Positions 21,324 to 32,706 of a DNA stretch of 64,000 bases are shown one piece after another (position 1 is the stretch's first letter; the number at the start of each line of letters is the position of its first letter). Source of the stretch: Sanderia malayensis (lineage: Eukaryota; Cnidaria; Scyphozoa; Semaeostomeae; Pelagiidae). The notes beneath the pieces are model-generated. The model did not search any database. It had not been told where the DNA came from and saw only the letters and a list, made by a program, of their open reading frames with translations. The DNA is taken from assembly GCA_013076295.1 (NCBI GenBank), contig RQOL01000253.1:124001-188000 (forward strand), read 5' to 3'. Both the position numbers and the translations under genes were made by a program.

Positions 21324-21841
21324 CTATTTGCCCACATAGTATTTCAAATACGCTGGTCTTCTGCGTGCTCTTCGTGGCCTCACGTTGATCTATAGGACAG
21401 ACTCTTGAGTCTCCAGTTCTGGCTCAACAGGTCTCTGATATGGTCATTGAACAGGTCCCCTTGACTGTGCTACCAACGGTTGTGGTAGATTTTCTTCAGT
21501 GGAAATCTTCGAAAACAACTCTTCTCTCCAATCCTTTGGTTTCAGTTGTTTTGCCAATGGTTCTTCTGGATGTAGATTCTGTACAACAGAGTTCACCAAT
21601 TTGTACATGCTAGCATCCCAATATACTTCTCTTCCATCAGTAGTTCGTCTCGCTGCAATACTTGATCCATCAACTCGATACACTACGTAGAATGCTGGTT
21701 CAAATGTAGTTGACAACTTGTTCTTCTTTGTTTGCTTGAGAAACACATAATCTCTAATGTTGATGTTGTGATTTCGGTATTCCTACCTTCTGCGTTTGAC
21801 TTCAGTTTCATCTTCTATTTCAGGTCACGTTGATTTATCAC
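21324..21841 (-). pseudogene. Gypsy Pol C-terminal end (continuation of 26413-27613)
   Basis: The post-integrase region of a gypsy Pol, read from 21841 to a stop at 21324. It contains an NHNINIRDYVFLKQ box with an upstream stop, then KKNK, FYVVYRVDGSSI, ARRTTDGREV, WREELFSK and, in a shifted frame, a basic end RRARRRPAYLKYYV. The YVVxxVDGSxIxARR pattern is typical of the chromodomain-less tail that follows integrase in metazoan gypsy elements. The rest of this Pol lies across the copia element to the right. Confidence 0.75.
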
Positions 21842-22074
21842 TGTTGAACTCATAGCAGTGGCCAGTTGGAAAACGAATGAAACAATAAGAAACTGGAGAA
21901 AGTAATATTTAGAACACAGCACTTTATTTTATAACAAAACTAAGAAGCAGCGACTGACAAAAAATACCATTATGGCAAGTGGGGATGAACAGCGTGGTCC
22001 GAGGTTACAGCAGGGGAAATGGGCCGTCACAGGGATTAATAAGATAACAACGTAACAAAAAGCGAAAGTTAACA
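21842..22074 (-). repeat. Copia 3' LTR
   Basis: A 233-bp LTR. On the minus strand it begins TGTTAACTTTCGC after a CCGTCAAGTTGGGG purine-rich tract and ends ATGAGTTCAACA. Its inner 150 bp match the truncated 5' LTR at 26259-26412. The LTR contains the ATG that opens gag in the 5' copy. Confidence 0.8.
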
Positions 22075-22088
22075 CCCCAACTTGACGG

Positions 22089-24650
22089 TTAATTTTCAGG
22101 GCGTCCGAGGATAAACGAGTGAAATCTCTCTAATAAAAAAATCTTTGAAGGATTCGTAAAGATATCTGCATAGCTCTCATTACTTGCAGTGTACTCAAGT
22201 TGCATCAAATGATCAAGATAACATTCACGTACGAAATGGAAGCGAATGTCAATGTGTTTTGCTTTGGAATGTTTAGCAGCGTTCTTTGCCAACGCAATGG
22301 CACCTTGATTTGATTATCTGAATAGAGGACGGATGACAGGTTGTCATTTAGCATGTCCTGCAAAAGGTTTCTTCTCAAATAAATTGCTTCTTGGCAAGCC
22401 ATTGACATGGCAACATATTCTGCTTCACAAGTAGAAAGTGCAACAGAATTTTGACGTGTAGATCTCCAAAATATTGGTTGTCCTTCAGGATGAAGGCTGA
22501 TACAATAGCCAGAGATACCAGAAATACTGCTGCTGTCTTCAGACGAGGCAGCCCAATCAGCGTCACAGTAGGCGGTGATATGCAGGCCATCTGGTGCTTT
22601 GGAAAACGTTAGCTTGTATCCAATGGTCTTCTTGAGGTATCTGAAGACATGTTTCAACATGCTAATGTCTGCTGTGGTTGGGCACGACAAATGCTGTGAC
22701 AATTTCGTGACCAGATAATTTATGTCGGGCGTGGTACAAACCATCGCATAAGCTAGGCTTCCAGCCATCTGCCAGTACTTGTGATTGTCAACTGGTTCGT
22801 TAGAATCGCAGGCATTGGGATTTAATTCACACGGAGTTCCACGTGGCTTGCAATTCTCCATACCAAACTTTCTGAGAATTTTGACAATATAATCCTCTTG
22901 ACTCATAGAAATGGTATTAACTGATTTGCTAAAATTGATTCCAACAAAACTTTTCAGTTCAGTTCATCTTTCATGTTGAATTTCTAATTGAGGTGAGATT
23001 TGGTCTCAGTAACAAGCGACAATGTAGCTACGTGGTGCAACAATTGTGCCACCCACCCAGACCAATAGGTAGATGACGTCATCCGCAAATAACGTGATAA
23101 ACAAACAAGGGGCAGAATTGGATTGAACAAATCCAAAGTCCTTCGAATCTAATGTAATCTAAACATTATAGTACAGGCCCCATTGTGGGTATTTCGTACC
23201 AACGGTTAGTAGGTTAGTGTGCAAATAAGATAAATGAATAAATAAATCAGTAATTAATTAAATGAATAAATAAATAAATAAATATTTTTAGAGAATAAAC
23301 TGGTCAGCACTGCCTGACTGGTAAGTGTTAATCCACTGAAAAAAGAAAACATTTTTCAATGGAAACCAATTTCAACTTAAAAACACGCGCTGTGATTTAG
23401 CCTAGATCAACATCTAACATCTTAGCAGTCCAGCAGTTGACCAGTCAATATATCATATACAAATGTTCATGTAAAGTGGTATTCCAATTACTTCCACTTT
23501 GCTTCAAACCGTGAAATGATTTCAACAGTTTCCACACTTGACTCGGCTTGGACGATTCATAACCAGGAGGTGGATCAATGTAGATTTCTTCATCAAGTGG
23601 TGCATGAAGAAAGGCACTTTTAACGTCCATTTGTTATAGGATCAAATCCTTTTGACAGGCAACTTGGACTAAGGTACGAAGAGTTTCCATACGAGCGGTT
23701 GGCAAAAATGTATCATGGTAATCAACTTCTTTGATCTGAGAATACCCCTTAGCTACGTAACGAGCTTTGTAAATAGGGTTATCAACATCTCCTTTAAAAT
23801 TGAACACCCATTCCCCCCCAACTGCAGGTCTACTAGTTGGAAGGTCTGTTACAACGAATGTGTCATTTAACTTCAAAATATTAAACTCAGTGTTGATGGC
23901 ATTTTCCATTCTTCTGATTGAGGGCTGGTAATAGCTTCATGATACGACTGTGGAGTAACAAAAACTCTAACAGTAATCAACTGTATTAGCAGAGTCAATA
24001 CTTTCAGCATCAACATAATCCTTAAGGTGATCTGGAGGTTGACGCGGTCTTGCAGGGTTCCTTCGTGGCTCAGGAGCAGGGCCGGTTGGACTTGGCTCAG
24101 GAACAGGAATGGCCGGACTCAACTGAGAGCTAGGATTACCAGTGGCACTGTTTTAATATGGTTTAGGAATTGCCTCTTCTTGTGTGGTAGACATCATCTC
24201 ATTGTCAACATCGTTACCTTGTTTGATTGTGTCGGCAAACTTAACAAGACGATTCTTACTGACAGTTTTGTTTAGAGGATCATACACAAGGTAACTAGGA
24301 CTGTCCCGATCATAACCAACAAAGACCCCTTTTCCGCTCCTAGGTCCATGCTTCTTCGGATTCTGGACATAACAGTAGCAAATAGATCCTAACATGTGAA
24401 GGTTAGCCACATCTGGCTTTGTACGGGTAGTAACGCCATAGGGTGTGCTCTGTAAGCGCTAAGAGTAATATCGGTTTCGGATATGCGTGCGGTCATGACA
24501 GCGTAGGTCAGCAGATATTTCGGAAGTTTGGCTTCCAGCAACAATGATCTGGCCATCTCAAATAACGTACGCCAACTCCTTTCTGCTGTTCCGGTTTGGT
24601 GAGGGTAGTACGAGGCACGTTTCTCATGCTTGATTCCATTTCTAGCCATT
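22089..24650 (-). pseudogene. Copia Pol: integrase end, reverse transcriptase, RNase H
   Basis: From 24649 down: integrase catalytic-Glu region (YPHQTGTAERSWRT), then the post-integrase box KKHGPRSGKGVFVGYD near 24340. The RT opens with ILKLNDTFVVTDLP and GEWVFNFKGD, then YKARYVAKGYSQ near 23740 and MDVKSAFLHAPLDEEIYI near 23600. The frame fails after LHEHLYM at 23460. It resumes near 22970 and then at KMSQEDYIVKILRKFG-like sequence (22906), where it carries the RT thumb. RNase H follows with CDADW, CEAEY and SDNQ, and the protein stops at 22089. The segment holding the YVDD catalytic box is missing, replaced by non-coding DNA. There are several other frameshifts. Confidence 0.88.
22985..23455. 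other. Non-coding insertion replacing copia RT catalytic region
   Basis: About 470 bp with no copia frame. It includes an (AATAAATA)n microsatellite at 23225-23290 that could be the tail of a SINE or other retroelement. About 60 residues of RT including YVDD are absent here. I could not find a target duplication, so insertion plus deletion is inferred. Confidence 0.55.
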
Positions 24651-24741
24651 AGCGATTGGAAGTCATGGGGAGTAAATTCTCCTTCTTTATCGGAACGGAC
24701 GCGCTTGACATCTCCTGACGCGAATATTTTTTCATGAAAAC

Positions 24742-26282
24742 TTAAAGTCTTAATTTTGCCATAGGCGATATATCCGCAAGAAATTCCTCAGTGGCTCTTG
24801 TAGCATCAGATTTCTTCTTGAGAAAGTAAGTGAACATTGATCCAGAATAATCATCTGTAAACACAATCGCATACTTGAAACCATCCTTGGCAACTGGGTT
24901 GATTGGACCAGAAAGGTCGATATGGATCAGCTCGAACGGTTCAGTGGCTCTAACATCCGGGTTTCGGTTCCTAGTATTCAGTTGTTCGGTTAACACACAG
25001 GTTTCACAATTGAATTTGGTGGCATCATTAATTTTCATACCTTGTACAACATTTTCCATTTTTGTAATGTCATGTGTGCTACAATGGCCAAGAATTTGGT
25101 GCCACATTTGTAGCGATTCAGCTACATTTATAGCTCGTTTATAGCTGTTTCACACAGGTAGTACAGTGTGTTTTCTTGGTAGATGGGGAATACAACTTCA
25201 TCTGGGGCAATACGTTCAGCACTATTTTCATAAAAATTAATCTTGCATTCCCTCTTGGTTGCTGCTTGAACAGAAAATATGTTTTGTGGGTAACTTTGTA
25301 TAAACAGAACATTACTCAGTTTCACTTCCACAAACGTACCATCACTGGTTTGAAGTTAGGTGTGAATAGTCCCTCTCATTTTAGCTACATTATTGGACCT
25401 AGTCCCATCGGCTAATTCCACATAGTGATCATCAGGGTTGAAGGAATCATCAGTGACAACAAAGTTTGAGTTATTGTTGACAATATGTGTTGTGGCACCA
25501 CAATCGAAAAGAAATGTAGTTTTTGGTGAGCTCAACAAAAGATTTTCCTTTCCAACCTTGGAAACAAAGCTATGTTTATCATCCATTGCTTTATTCACAT
25601 TGTCATTGGATTTGTTCCTTTTTCTACAATTTATGGTGCTATGGAAATTGGATCCACATACACTATACCAACAGCTCTTTTTCTTCTTCTGGTCACATTT
25701 TGTGAATTTGTGACCAGGAGCTCCACAGCTGTAAAAAACAATTGGTTGGGTTGATCCTGCATCAGCTTTCTGATTGTGTTGTGACAGCAACAAAAGCTAT
25801 GTAGTCATTAGGTAGTCCCTTTAGAACCATAGCTATCAAAAGTGAGTCAGTAGCTTGCTCTCCAACTGCTCTAAGTGACATTGCTGCGTTTTCAGCTCTC
25901 AGCAGGTAATCTGTAACGGGTTCAGAATGACATTTTTGTGGCGTGGAAAATTCATTGTACAGTGTTATTATTCTCGGTTTGCTTCCACTGGCATAATGTT
26001 TTTCTGGATTTTCCAAGCTTTTGTCACATCGCTTTTTGCTTCACGAACTACCAAGGTAAGTGCACGTTCATCAAGGAACTGTATAACTTCAGCAAAAGCA
26101 GTTTCATTGACTTCAGCGGTGATTTTATCATGAGTTGCACACCCATGCTTCAATTTTTTCAGCTTCATGTAGCCAAGTAACTTTGTCTCCCAAAGTTCAA
26201 ACCTCTTCTCATTCCCATCAAATGCCAAACTCTGCCAAAGGTTGCTGGACCCATAACCTGTTGAACTCATAGCAGTTGCCAT
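24742..26282 (-). pseudogene. Copia Gag, protease and integrase N-terminal part
   Basis: Gag opens at 26282 (MATAMSSTGYGSSNLW), has the copia capsid pattern FDGNEKRFELWETKLLGYM and shifts frame near 25980. It continues with VTDYLLRAENA and LKGLPNDYIAFV to 25760. Next is a zinc knuckle, FYSCGAPGHKFTKC, whose first Cys is replaced. The protease reads FLFDCGATTHIV where copia enzymes have a DSGA-type box, so a Cys stands where Ser is usual. Integrase begins near 25107 with its zinc site (WHQILGHCSTHDITKM, then CETC) and the first core Asp in LIHIDLSGPI near 24925. The frame breaks again before 24742. Confidence 0.87.
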
Positions 26283-26412
26283 TTGGAAAATGAATGATAC
26301 AATAAGAACTGGAGACAGTAATATTTAGAACACAACACTTAATTTTATAACAAAACTAAGAAGCAGCGACTGAAAAAAATACCATTATGGCAACTGTGGA
26401 TGAACAGCGTGG
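26259..26412 (-). repeat. Copia 5' LTR, truncated
   Basis: Matches the inner 150 bp of the 3' LTR (21842-21995) and ends at the TTCAACA boundary next to the presumed primer site (CCTGTTATGGGTCC region on the minus strand). Its outer part (about 75 bp, beginning TGTTAACTTTCG in the 3' LTR) is missing. At 26413 the sequence passes straight into gypsy RNase H. Confidence 0.75.
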
Positions 26413-27613
26413 TTGCATGTCCATCACCCATCTCCCAATTCTTGGCGGCAGTTTAGATGTTGCTTTATTGAACAGTGATAAAAATGGCTTGTGTCATGTA
26501 ATAATCTTAAATCTGGGCTCTCCTAATAGATACATTCTGAATCATTTTTTCGCCCATGAAACACATAATGTCTTCGTCATGGTCCGACTGATGAAAAGGA
26601 CTGGCTGATTTCCTTTACTGGTCTCTTGAAACAATCCAGCTGACAATCCTTCGTGAAACCTGGCTTCACATCTCACTGTAATCGGTTTATTGGGGGTGAA
26701 AATATGCCATCACGTCTTCACTGGCGATGGTACCCTTCAACTGGTTGAATGCTTACATTTCCTTGGGTCCCCATTGGAATTTTGTGTTCTTCTGAGTAAG
26801 CTCTCTCAACGGTGCCGTCAGGGTGGAGTATTTGGGAATGAACTTCGACAAATAACCGATCATGCCAAGGAAACTTCTCACAGCTTCTTTCGCTTCAGGT
26901 GGCTTGCATTCTTCAACTGCACGAATCTTATCTTGAGTGGGTTTCAGACCATCTTTCGTGAATCGGTATCCATAAAATTCAGGTTCTTCGACACCAAATT
27001 TGCATTTATCCAAGTTGAATGTTATTCCATAATCCAAAGCTCTCTGTAAAACCATTTCCAAAGTTGGATTGTGCTGATTCATAACTTTCCCTCCAATTAG
27101 AATATCAACTCTTTGGTTCAGGCAGTTTGGGATGTCACCAAATATCCAGAAAATTGTCTCATCAAAAAGATCCTGTGATGCTTTCGCTCCAAAAATTAAA
27201 CGTTTTGGTCTCTTATTTCCCCATGGTGTCCAAAATGTAGCAACCTGTCTGGATTCTGGATGCCCCAACAGCTGGTGATATCTTTGCTTCATATCGATTT
27301 TCGAGAACATTTTGCAACCATGGAACTTGTATGTGAATTCTTTGATGATCGATCCATAGGTTATTCGGCTTCTTTCCATAAACTGATTCGGTACTCACAA
27401 ATCGACACTTGCTCCAATCATATCTCGCGCTAATTCATCAGGTGGTATCTTCGCAAATCTCGATTTCGGTTGAACAACCAAAAGTGTACACCATGTAACA
27501 GGTTCTCCCAAAGGTACTTTTTCAAAGATGTCTTCTTAAACACACCGATCCAACCAATTCTTCAATGGTTGCTACAAGTAGAATGGTATCCGTCGAGGCT
27601 TCTGTGCTGCCGG
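26413..27613 (-). pseudogene. Gypsy Pol: RT and RNase H upstream of the copia element
   Basis: The minus strand carries an RT segment with several breaks. The N-terminal part in mixed frames contains PKSRFAKIPPDELA near 27450. The main block 27379-26753 has the palm (FHGCKMFSKIDMKQRYHQL) and the catalytic region written NQRVDILIGG, where related enzymes have two adjacent Asp, so the first is Val. RSFLGMIGYLSKFIPKYSTL and TAPLRELTQK follow. RNase H continues below 26752 in another frame (FHEGLSAGLFQ, PVLFISRTMT, KLPPRIGRWVMDMQ) and stops abruptly at the copia LTR. Integrase is missing; the tail is at 21324-21841. Confidence 0.85.
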
Positions 27614-28058
27614 TATTGCTGTTGAACATTGTCTTCTATCATCATTGCGTCTTGATTAACTGGAGAAGAGTTGCTGCTGAACATTGTATTTTATCATGAT
27701 TGGGTCCTTATTAACTGGAGAAGAGTTGCTCCTGAACATTGTTCTTTATCATCATTGGGTCCTTATTAACTGGAGAAGAGTTGCTCCTGAACATTGTTCT
27801 TTATCATCATTGGGTCTTTATTATCTGGAGAATAGTTGCTGCTGAACATTGTTTTTTATCGTCATTGCATCGTTATTAACTGGAGAAGAGTTGCTGCTGA
27901 ACATTGTCTATTATCGTCATTGGGTCTTTTTTACTGGAGAAGAGTTGCTGCTGAACATTGTCTTTTATCATAATTGCGTCTTTATTATCTGGAGAATGAT
28001 TACTGCAGAACATTGTCTTTTATCGTCATTGGGTCCTTACTATTGGAGAAGAATAAAA
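27614..28058. repeat. Minisatellite array, left part (copy 1)
   Basis: About eight tandem units of ~55 bp with cores such as GAACATTGT, TTTATCATCATTG and ACTGGAGAAGAGTTGCT. It begins where the gypsy fragment ends and stops at the left terminal repeat of a DNA transposon. The same array resumes on the far side of that transposon at 51762. Confidence 0.93.
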
Positions 28059-28995
28059 GATATGCATATTGACGTTACAGCCCCTTCGCCGCCATGCTGA
28101 GTGGTAAAATGAGTGGTAAGATGGCGGCCACGAAGTAGCCTCTAAATACGACCCTTCAAAAATTACATAATAGACAAGGATGCCAAGTCAGATTTGGCAA
28201 AAAAAATTTGTCACTTGACGTCAAAATAGTAGTTTTCTGTAATGAAATCAGATTTTTATTTGATAGACTTTCTTTCTTATAAAACAATTTAGCCGAAAAA
28301 ACAGCCTGTCGGCCAAAGCTCGCGGTTTTTTAGAAAAAAAGTTAGGCCGAAGTACACAAATCTTTTTCATTGACAAAAGAGGCTGGTGATGAACAAAAAA
28401 GGGCGCGCAAAACAAAATTTGATTTTGAAGCGATATTTTTTCAAACTGGTTAAGTCTCGTTCTGTTCTGGCTGCACGAAAAAATGGGTTTTAAGAATGAA
28501 GTCAAATTTCATCGAATTCCCAAAGACCCTGAACGGAGGGAAAGGGTGAATTTTTATTGCCAAAATAAACCCAGATAGCAATATTGACCATGCTTGGGTT
28601 TGCGGAATTCACTTTGTCTCAGGTAGGCCATAACATATTTGTATTTATTCACCACTTTTTCCCTACGGATTGCTCTGATTGGGATGTGAGATTATAATTA
28701 TCTGTTTTACACGTTTTATAACTCAATAAATATATATGTCTCCTTAATCTTTAGGTCAGAAAAGTGAGAACATAGTCAAAACTTAAAGGAAGACAACATA
28801 TTGAGGTCAGAGGTTTTCCAACTGAGGACTGATTTGGCATTGTTATCCTTTGAGCAATGTACTCTGGAACATGACAATAATAAGCTCCTTATGAAATTCT
28901 TGGTTTCGTCGAACCTTACATGCATTCCCATCGCAACAGAAGCTCTCTAGTTTTCAAGAACTTCTTTTTGCACTAATCCGGTCACGTCTTGATTT
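28059..28995 (+). mobile_element. ISL2EU-like transposon, left part (copy 1)
   Basis: Copy of 44099-45031. The terminal repeat is 28059-28130. The THAP exon at 28455-28622 carries one extra G near 28550 compared with copy 2, so it fails differently (frameshift instead of stop). The transposase segment KLSSFQELLF-type follows at about 28795-28995, and then the BEL LTR. Confidence 0.8.
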
Positions 28996-29245
28996 TGTGG
29001 TGAATTCTGTTCGGAAAGCGTCCACAAATTATAGATAGTAATTTCAAACTTCGAATAAAACAACAGCTTGTAAGACAGCGATATTTAATATATGAAAAAC
29101 AGCATAAAAAAAGCAAACCATCACAATCACAAAACTCTCTCTCTCTTTTTCTCGTCTCATACATCCGCTCTCTTCCTCCTTCAATCAATTATATAAAAAT
29201 GTCAACAAGTATAAAAGTAAGTTAGTCCGGGGGTAATTCCCCACA
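28996..29245 (-). repeat. BEL/Pao 3' LTR (copy 1)
   Basis: A 250-bp counterpart of 45032-45285, differing by small indels in A and T runs and near the TATTAATATATG stretch. It is preceded by GATTT, and the purine-rich tract lies just right of it. Confidence 0.8.
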
Positions 29246-29287
29246 CACTCCCCCTATTTGAAGCCACAGGTTTCAAATATAATGGGG

Positions 29288-30611
29288 TCAAAGTACATTG
29301 TCCTCTTCGTATTCGAATGTCCCCTGAAAATTCGCTGCTGCTTCTAAAGCCGCTTTCCGTTTGGGTCTGATCTTGATGTCACTCTGAACAGCTCGGTCAC
29401 AGTGCAGCTCTAGCGGATACAAGAATTGTATCGGTCTCTCAAGATGTGATTTTCCTGCCCTCAACTTTACTGCTCTTACAATCCCGTCTCTTCCTGGTAT
29501 CAACTCTTCAACGATGCCAATCTTCCATTGGCCGCGATTCTTTTCGTCTCCTTTGATTGTTACAACGTCTCCGATCTCTAGCTCTCTTTGTGTAACTTTA
29601 TGCATGACATTATGCCTCTCCCGCAGTGCTCTGAGGTATTCCCCTTGCCAACGTTTCCACAAGGCGTCTTTACATTTCCTCAAGTATCTTGCCCGCTTCC
29701 TCAGGTCTTTGTCATCAATGTTGGATGGATTCTCCAACGGCAAGTAATTAGACTTCCCAAAGATTAACATGTTTGGTGTCAACATGGGAAGCACGATATC
29801 ATCCTCGCAGCACGTCAGTGGCCTGTTGTTAAGGACCAGCTGTATCTCCAGAATAGCATCTTGCAGTTCCTTGTAGTTAATCTTTGCTGCCCCTACGATC
29901 TTGTAAAGTGCAGCTTTAACGATGCTCACCATTCGCTCGAACCATCCTCCCCACCAACTTGCTCTGCTTAAGTTAAACTGCCATTTCATCTCTTGTTCGG
30001 CCATGTACCCTTGTAATTTTTCTGATTTCCTGACAATTGCTGTCTGCATAATTTGCTTCATTAAGCGCTTCTCTGATTCTGATTCACTTGACTGTTCACA
30101 AGCGATCATCGGCGGCCATTGCTCTGGAGTACTCAGCCATGTCGGACCTTTTATCCACAGCTCTTTCTCTTGTAGTTTTGTCTCCCCTCAGCTTCCAATG
30201 TCAGCCGGATTGACACTTGTTGGAACGTGTCTCCACGTAATTTGCCTCTGATTGATCTTTGCTATCTATTCGCAACAAACTGCTTATATTTCCCAGCTCC
30301 TTGTATCCAGTACAAACAGACTGTGGAATCCGACCAGGCAGTAACTGATATGACTGGATAGTTCTGCAGTACCTTTACTGTATTCTCCAGCAGGTTGCAT
30401 GTCATATGACAACTGACAAGTTCCAAACGTGGTATTGTTAAATCTCTCTTTGCCAGTCTCGATTTCGCTACAAGTAGTTCTTGATTCACTTCATCTCCTT
30501 GTCGCACAACAGCATAAACTGCGGCACAGCAACCGAGCATGCTTGCGTCGGCAAAGCCATGCAACTCAATAGCTGTAGTTTGCTGCTGTTGAAGTGCTAT
30601 TGCTCTTGGGA
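29288..30611 (-). pseudogene. BEL/Pao Pol C-terminal part (copy 1, cut by gap)
   Basis: Duplicate of 45328-46652. The integrase C-terminal frame at 29288-30109 is intact and identical in length to copy 2. The RNase H frame at about 30188-30611 is additionally broken by one lost base near 30263 and ends at the N run. Confidence 0.85.
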
Positions 30612-30711
30612 NNNNNNNNNNNNNNNNNNNNNNNNNNNNNNNNNNNNNNNNNNNNNNNNNNNNNNNNNNNNNNNNNNNNNNNNNNNNNNNNNNNNNNNNN
30701 NNNNNNNNNNN
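30612..30711. other. Assembly gap (100 N)
   Basis: Exactly 100 N. The block to its left (14675-30611) reappears immediately to its right (30712-46652). Confidence 0.99.
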
Positions 30712-30828
30712 CCACTTGAATCAGAGTGATCATTGATTGAATCACAGTTATTAACACAATTGGCACCAGGCTCTTTGTAAACACAATTATATACATGTTG
30801 ATTGGTATTTACATCTTTGGGTTCTTTG

Positions 30829-31729
30829 TTTAGTTTTTTGCAGGTGTAAGTGCTTTGCGCTTGCCACCTTTCTCTGCATTAGAGCCTCTAGTGACTATTT
30901 TCCCTCTTAGTATCATCAGGTTCTCTCCTCCATTTTCTTTCCTCTGCTTCAGCTCTGGTCGGAGATCATAGTCCTTTTTTGTTGTTCTCTGGTGAGGTCT
31001 GGACTGATATAGACTTTCTTCCAATCCGCATTATCTCTCAAGACTTTAGAGGCTCTCAGTACCTTATCCTTCATTTCCCATGTCTGCAACTTGACCACTG
31101 TCAGCCTGCTACTATTATCTTGTCTCCTGCCCACTCTTCTTACATTGCTAACTACCACATTCTTTACTTGGAGGACATTCTTTAGCATGTGGTTTACAAG
31201 ATCCTCATCATTTTTTATCTTTTCATCCTCATCATTTTCTTCATCATCATCATCACCAACCTCTTCCCGCTCTTCGATTTCCTCAAGATTTCTGATGACA
31301 ATATTGTTGGCCTTTTCTTCTCTTTCTATTACTTCATTAACCTCAGACTTGATCATTTTCCTGACCTCTTTTCCATAATCACCATCCATTTTTTCCAAGT
31401 CCACCACTCTCTTTTCTGTATTATCCACATGTACCTCCACTTCATTCACCCTAGTGGTCAGACCTTCCACCTCCTTCTTCATTTGAGCCTGCTTACTCTC
31501 CCAACTTCCTAGTTGTTTCAGTATTGAAGAAGCTTTTTTGTCACATATATGACAGTACCAATGCACTTGTTTATTTGCACTCATCAATGCTTGGTATTCA
31601 GCTTTCTTTACCCCCCTCACATTCAATATGGAACCAGTTTTCACAAAATTTACACATTAGTGCTTCTGTTTTTGTACCAATATTCTTTTTACAGTCAATT
31701 TTGCCACATTTATCCTCATTCTTAGACAT
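30829..31729 (-). pseudogene. LINE ORF1 (copy 2)
   Basis: Counterpart of 14772-15692 with the same two homopolymer frameshifts. A single A-to-T difference at 30831 creates a stop in the basic tail, shortening the last frame by about eight residues relative to copy 1. The remainder of the LINE is not repeated here because the copy begins inside the ORF1-ORF2 spacer. Confidence 0.85.
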
Positions 31730-32008
31730 GTTGACCCGTTTTGTGACGTTATGTTTTGGCTCCCTTTGTTAGGCCGTTTAGTCGACCCGACTGAGTCGCG
31801 AAAATCTCTGCACTTTGCTTCGCCTTTTTGCCTAATCAACTAACCTTCAACTTCAGGAAATATTTTTCGCAATACTGATACCATTTACCAAGATTACAAA
31901 GTAATTTACTCGTAGAAAACATAGAAAAGCTCTCGGAAAACACAAACTTACTTATCTGTCAGTTGCTTAATTGTAGAAGGGTCATTTGTTATGTTTTCAA
32001 TTCTCCAG

Positions 32009-32261
32009 GATTATGAAGCATCAATATCTACCTCCTCGTACATTTGTAAAGTATGCCAATAAACTTGTCAATAAAGCACTCGGTGGAACAGTTGGACCAA
32101 ACCCTAGCACGAAATTTGTCTGGAAGTTAGAGGATGTGAACGTTAACAACAGCGTAGAGAAGACTAAATTTTTCTTGTATCCAACTCTTGGTGGAAAGTC
32201 AAATTTCAAGCTTCTACAAAGTCATGGGGAATGTGTTGTGTCTGTGCCAGAAGGAAAAGCA
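32009..32261 (+). CDS. Candidate host exon (copy 2)
   Basis: Same sequence as 15972-16224, with the same acceptor and donor. It provides no independent support because the block is probably an assembly duplicate. Confidence 0.33.
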
Positions 32262-32706
32262 GTAAGCAAAATACAAAATATAGAATAAAAAATAGAATAC
32301 AAAAGCAGTAAGCATGATTCTTTTGTTAAACATTTTCTGTTGTTCTTCCAGAAAATAAACAATAAATAAGAAGAAAACATTTTCTTTTCTTCGGGCATTT
32401 TTAATTGCATGCGTGACCTCAACAACAAAATGAAAGCAAAATATGTCATTTTTTCTTGCACAACAGCGAAGATGTTATGGCAATGACAGGAGGAATTAAA
32501 GTTTGTACCTCCTTGCTCTTTTGTTGATCTTTTGTCGTTTTTGTTGCCATGGGGACCTTGTGTTCGTCGTCAGAGAACTTGGAGCTCGCAAAGCATTATG
32601 GTTGGTGGAAAACGAGGCTAAAGTGATTACACGAAATTTTCCCCCAACACAACCTCATTGATTACGCTTCGCGAATCAAAAACGACCCACATAACATTAG
32701 TTACTA

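Larger units (their letters stand above)
21842..26412 (-). mobile_element. Copia retrotransposon, defective
   Basis: 3' LTR 21842-22074, pol and gag read right to left, truncated 5' LTR 26259-26412. It lies within another gypsy Pol of the same orientation. The 5' junction is deleted together with the gypsy integrase, so no target duplication can be read. Confidence 0.88.
14675..30611. repeat. First copy of the ~16-kb duplicated block
   Basis: This block matches 30712-46652 along its whole length, with offsets drifting only from 16037 to 16041. The right end is the last base before the 100-N gap. Differences are mainly one-base indels in homopolymers, plus rare substitutions. It is best explained as a haplotig or an unmerged contig overlap. 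Confidence 0.92.
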
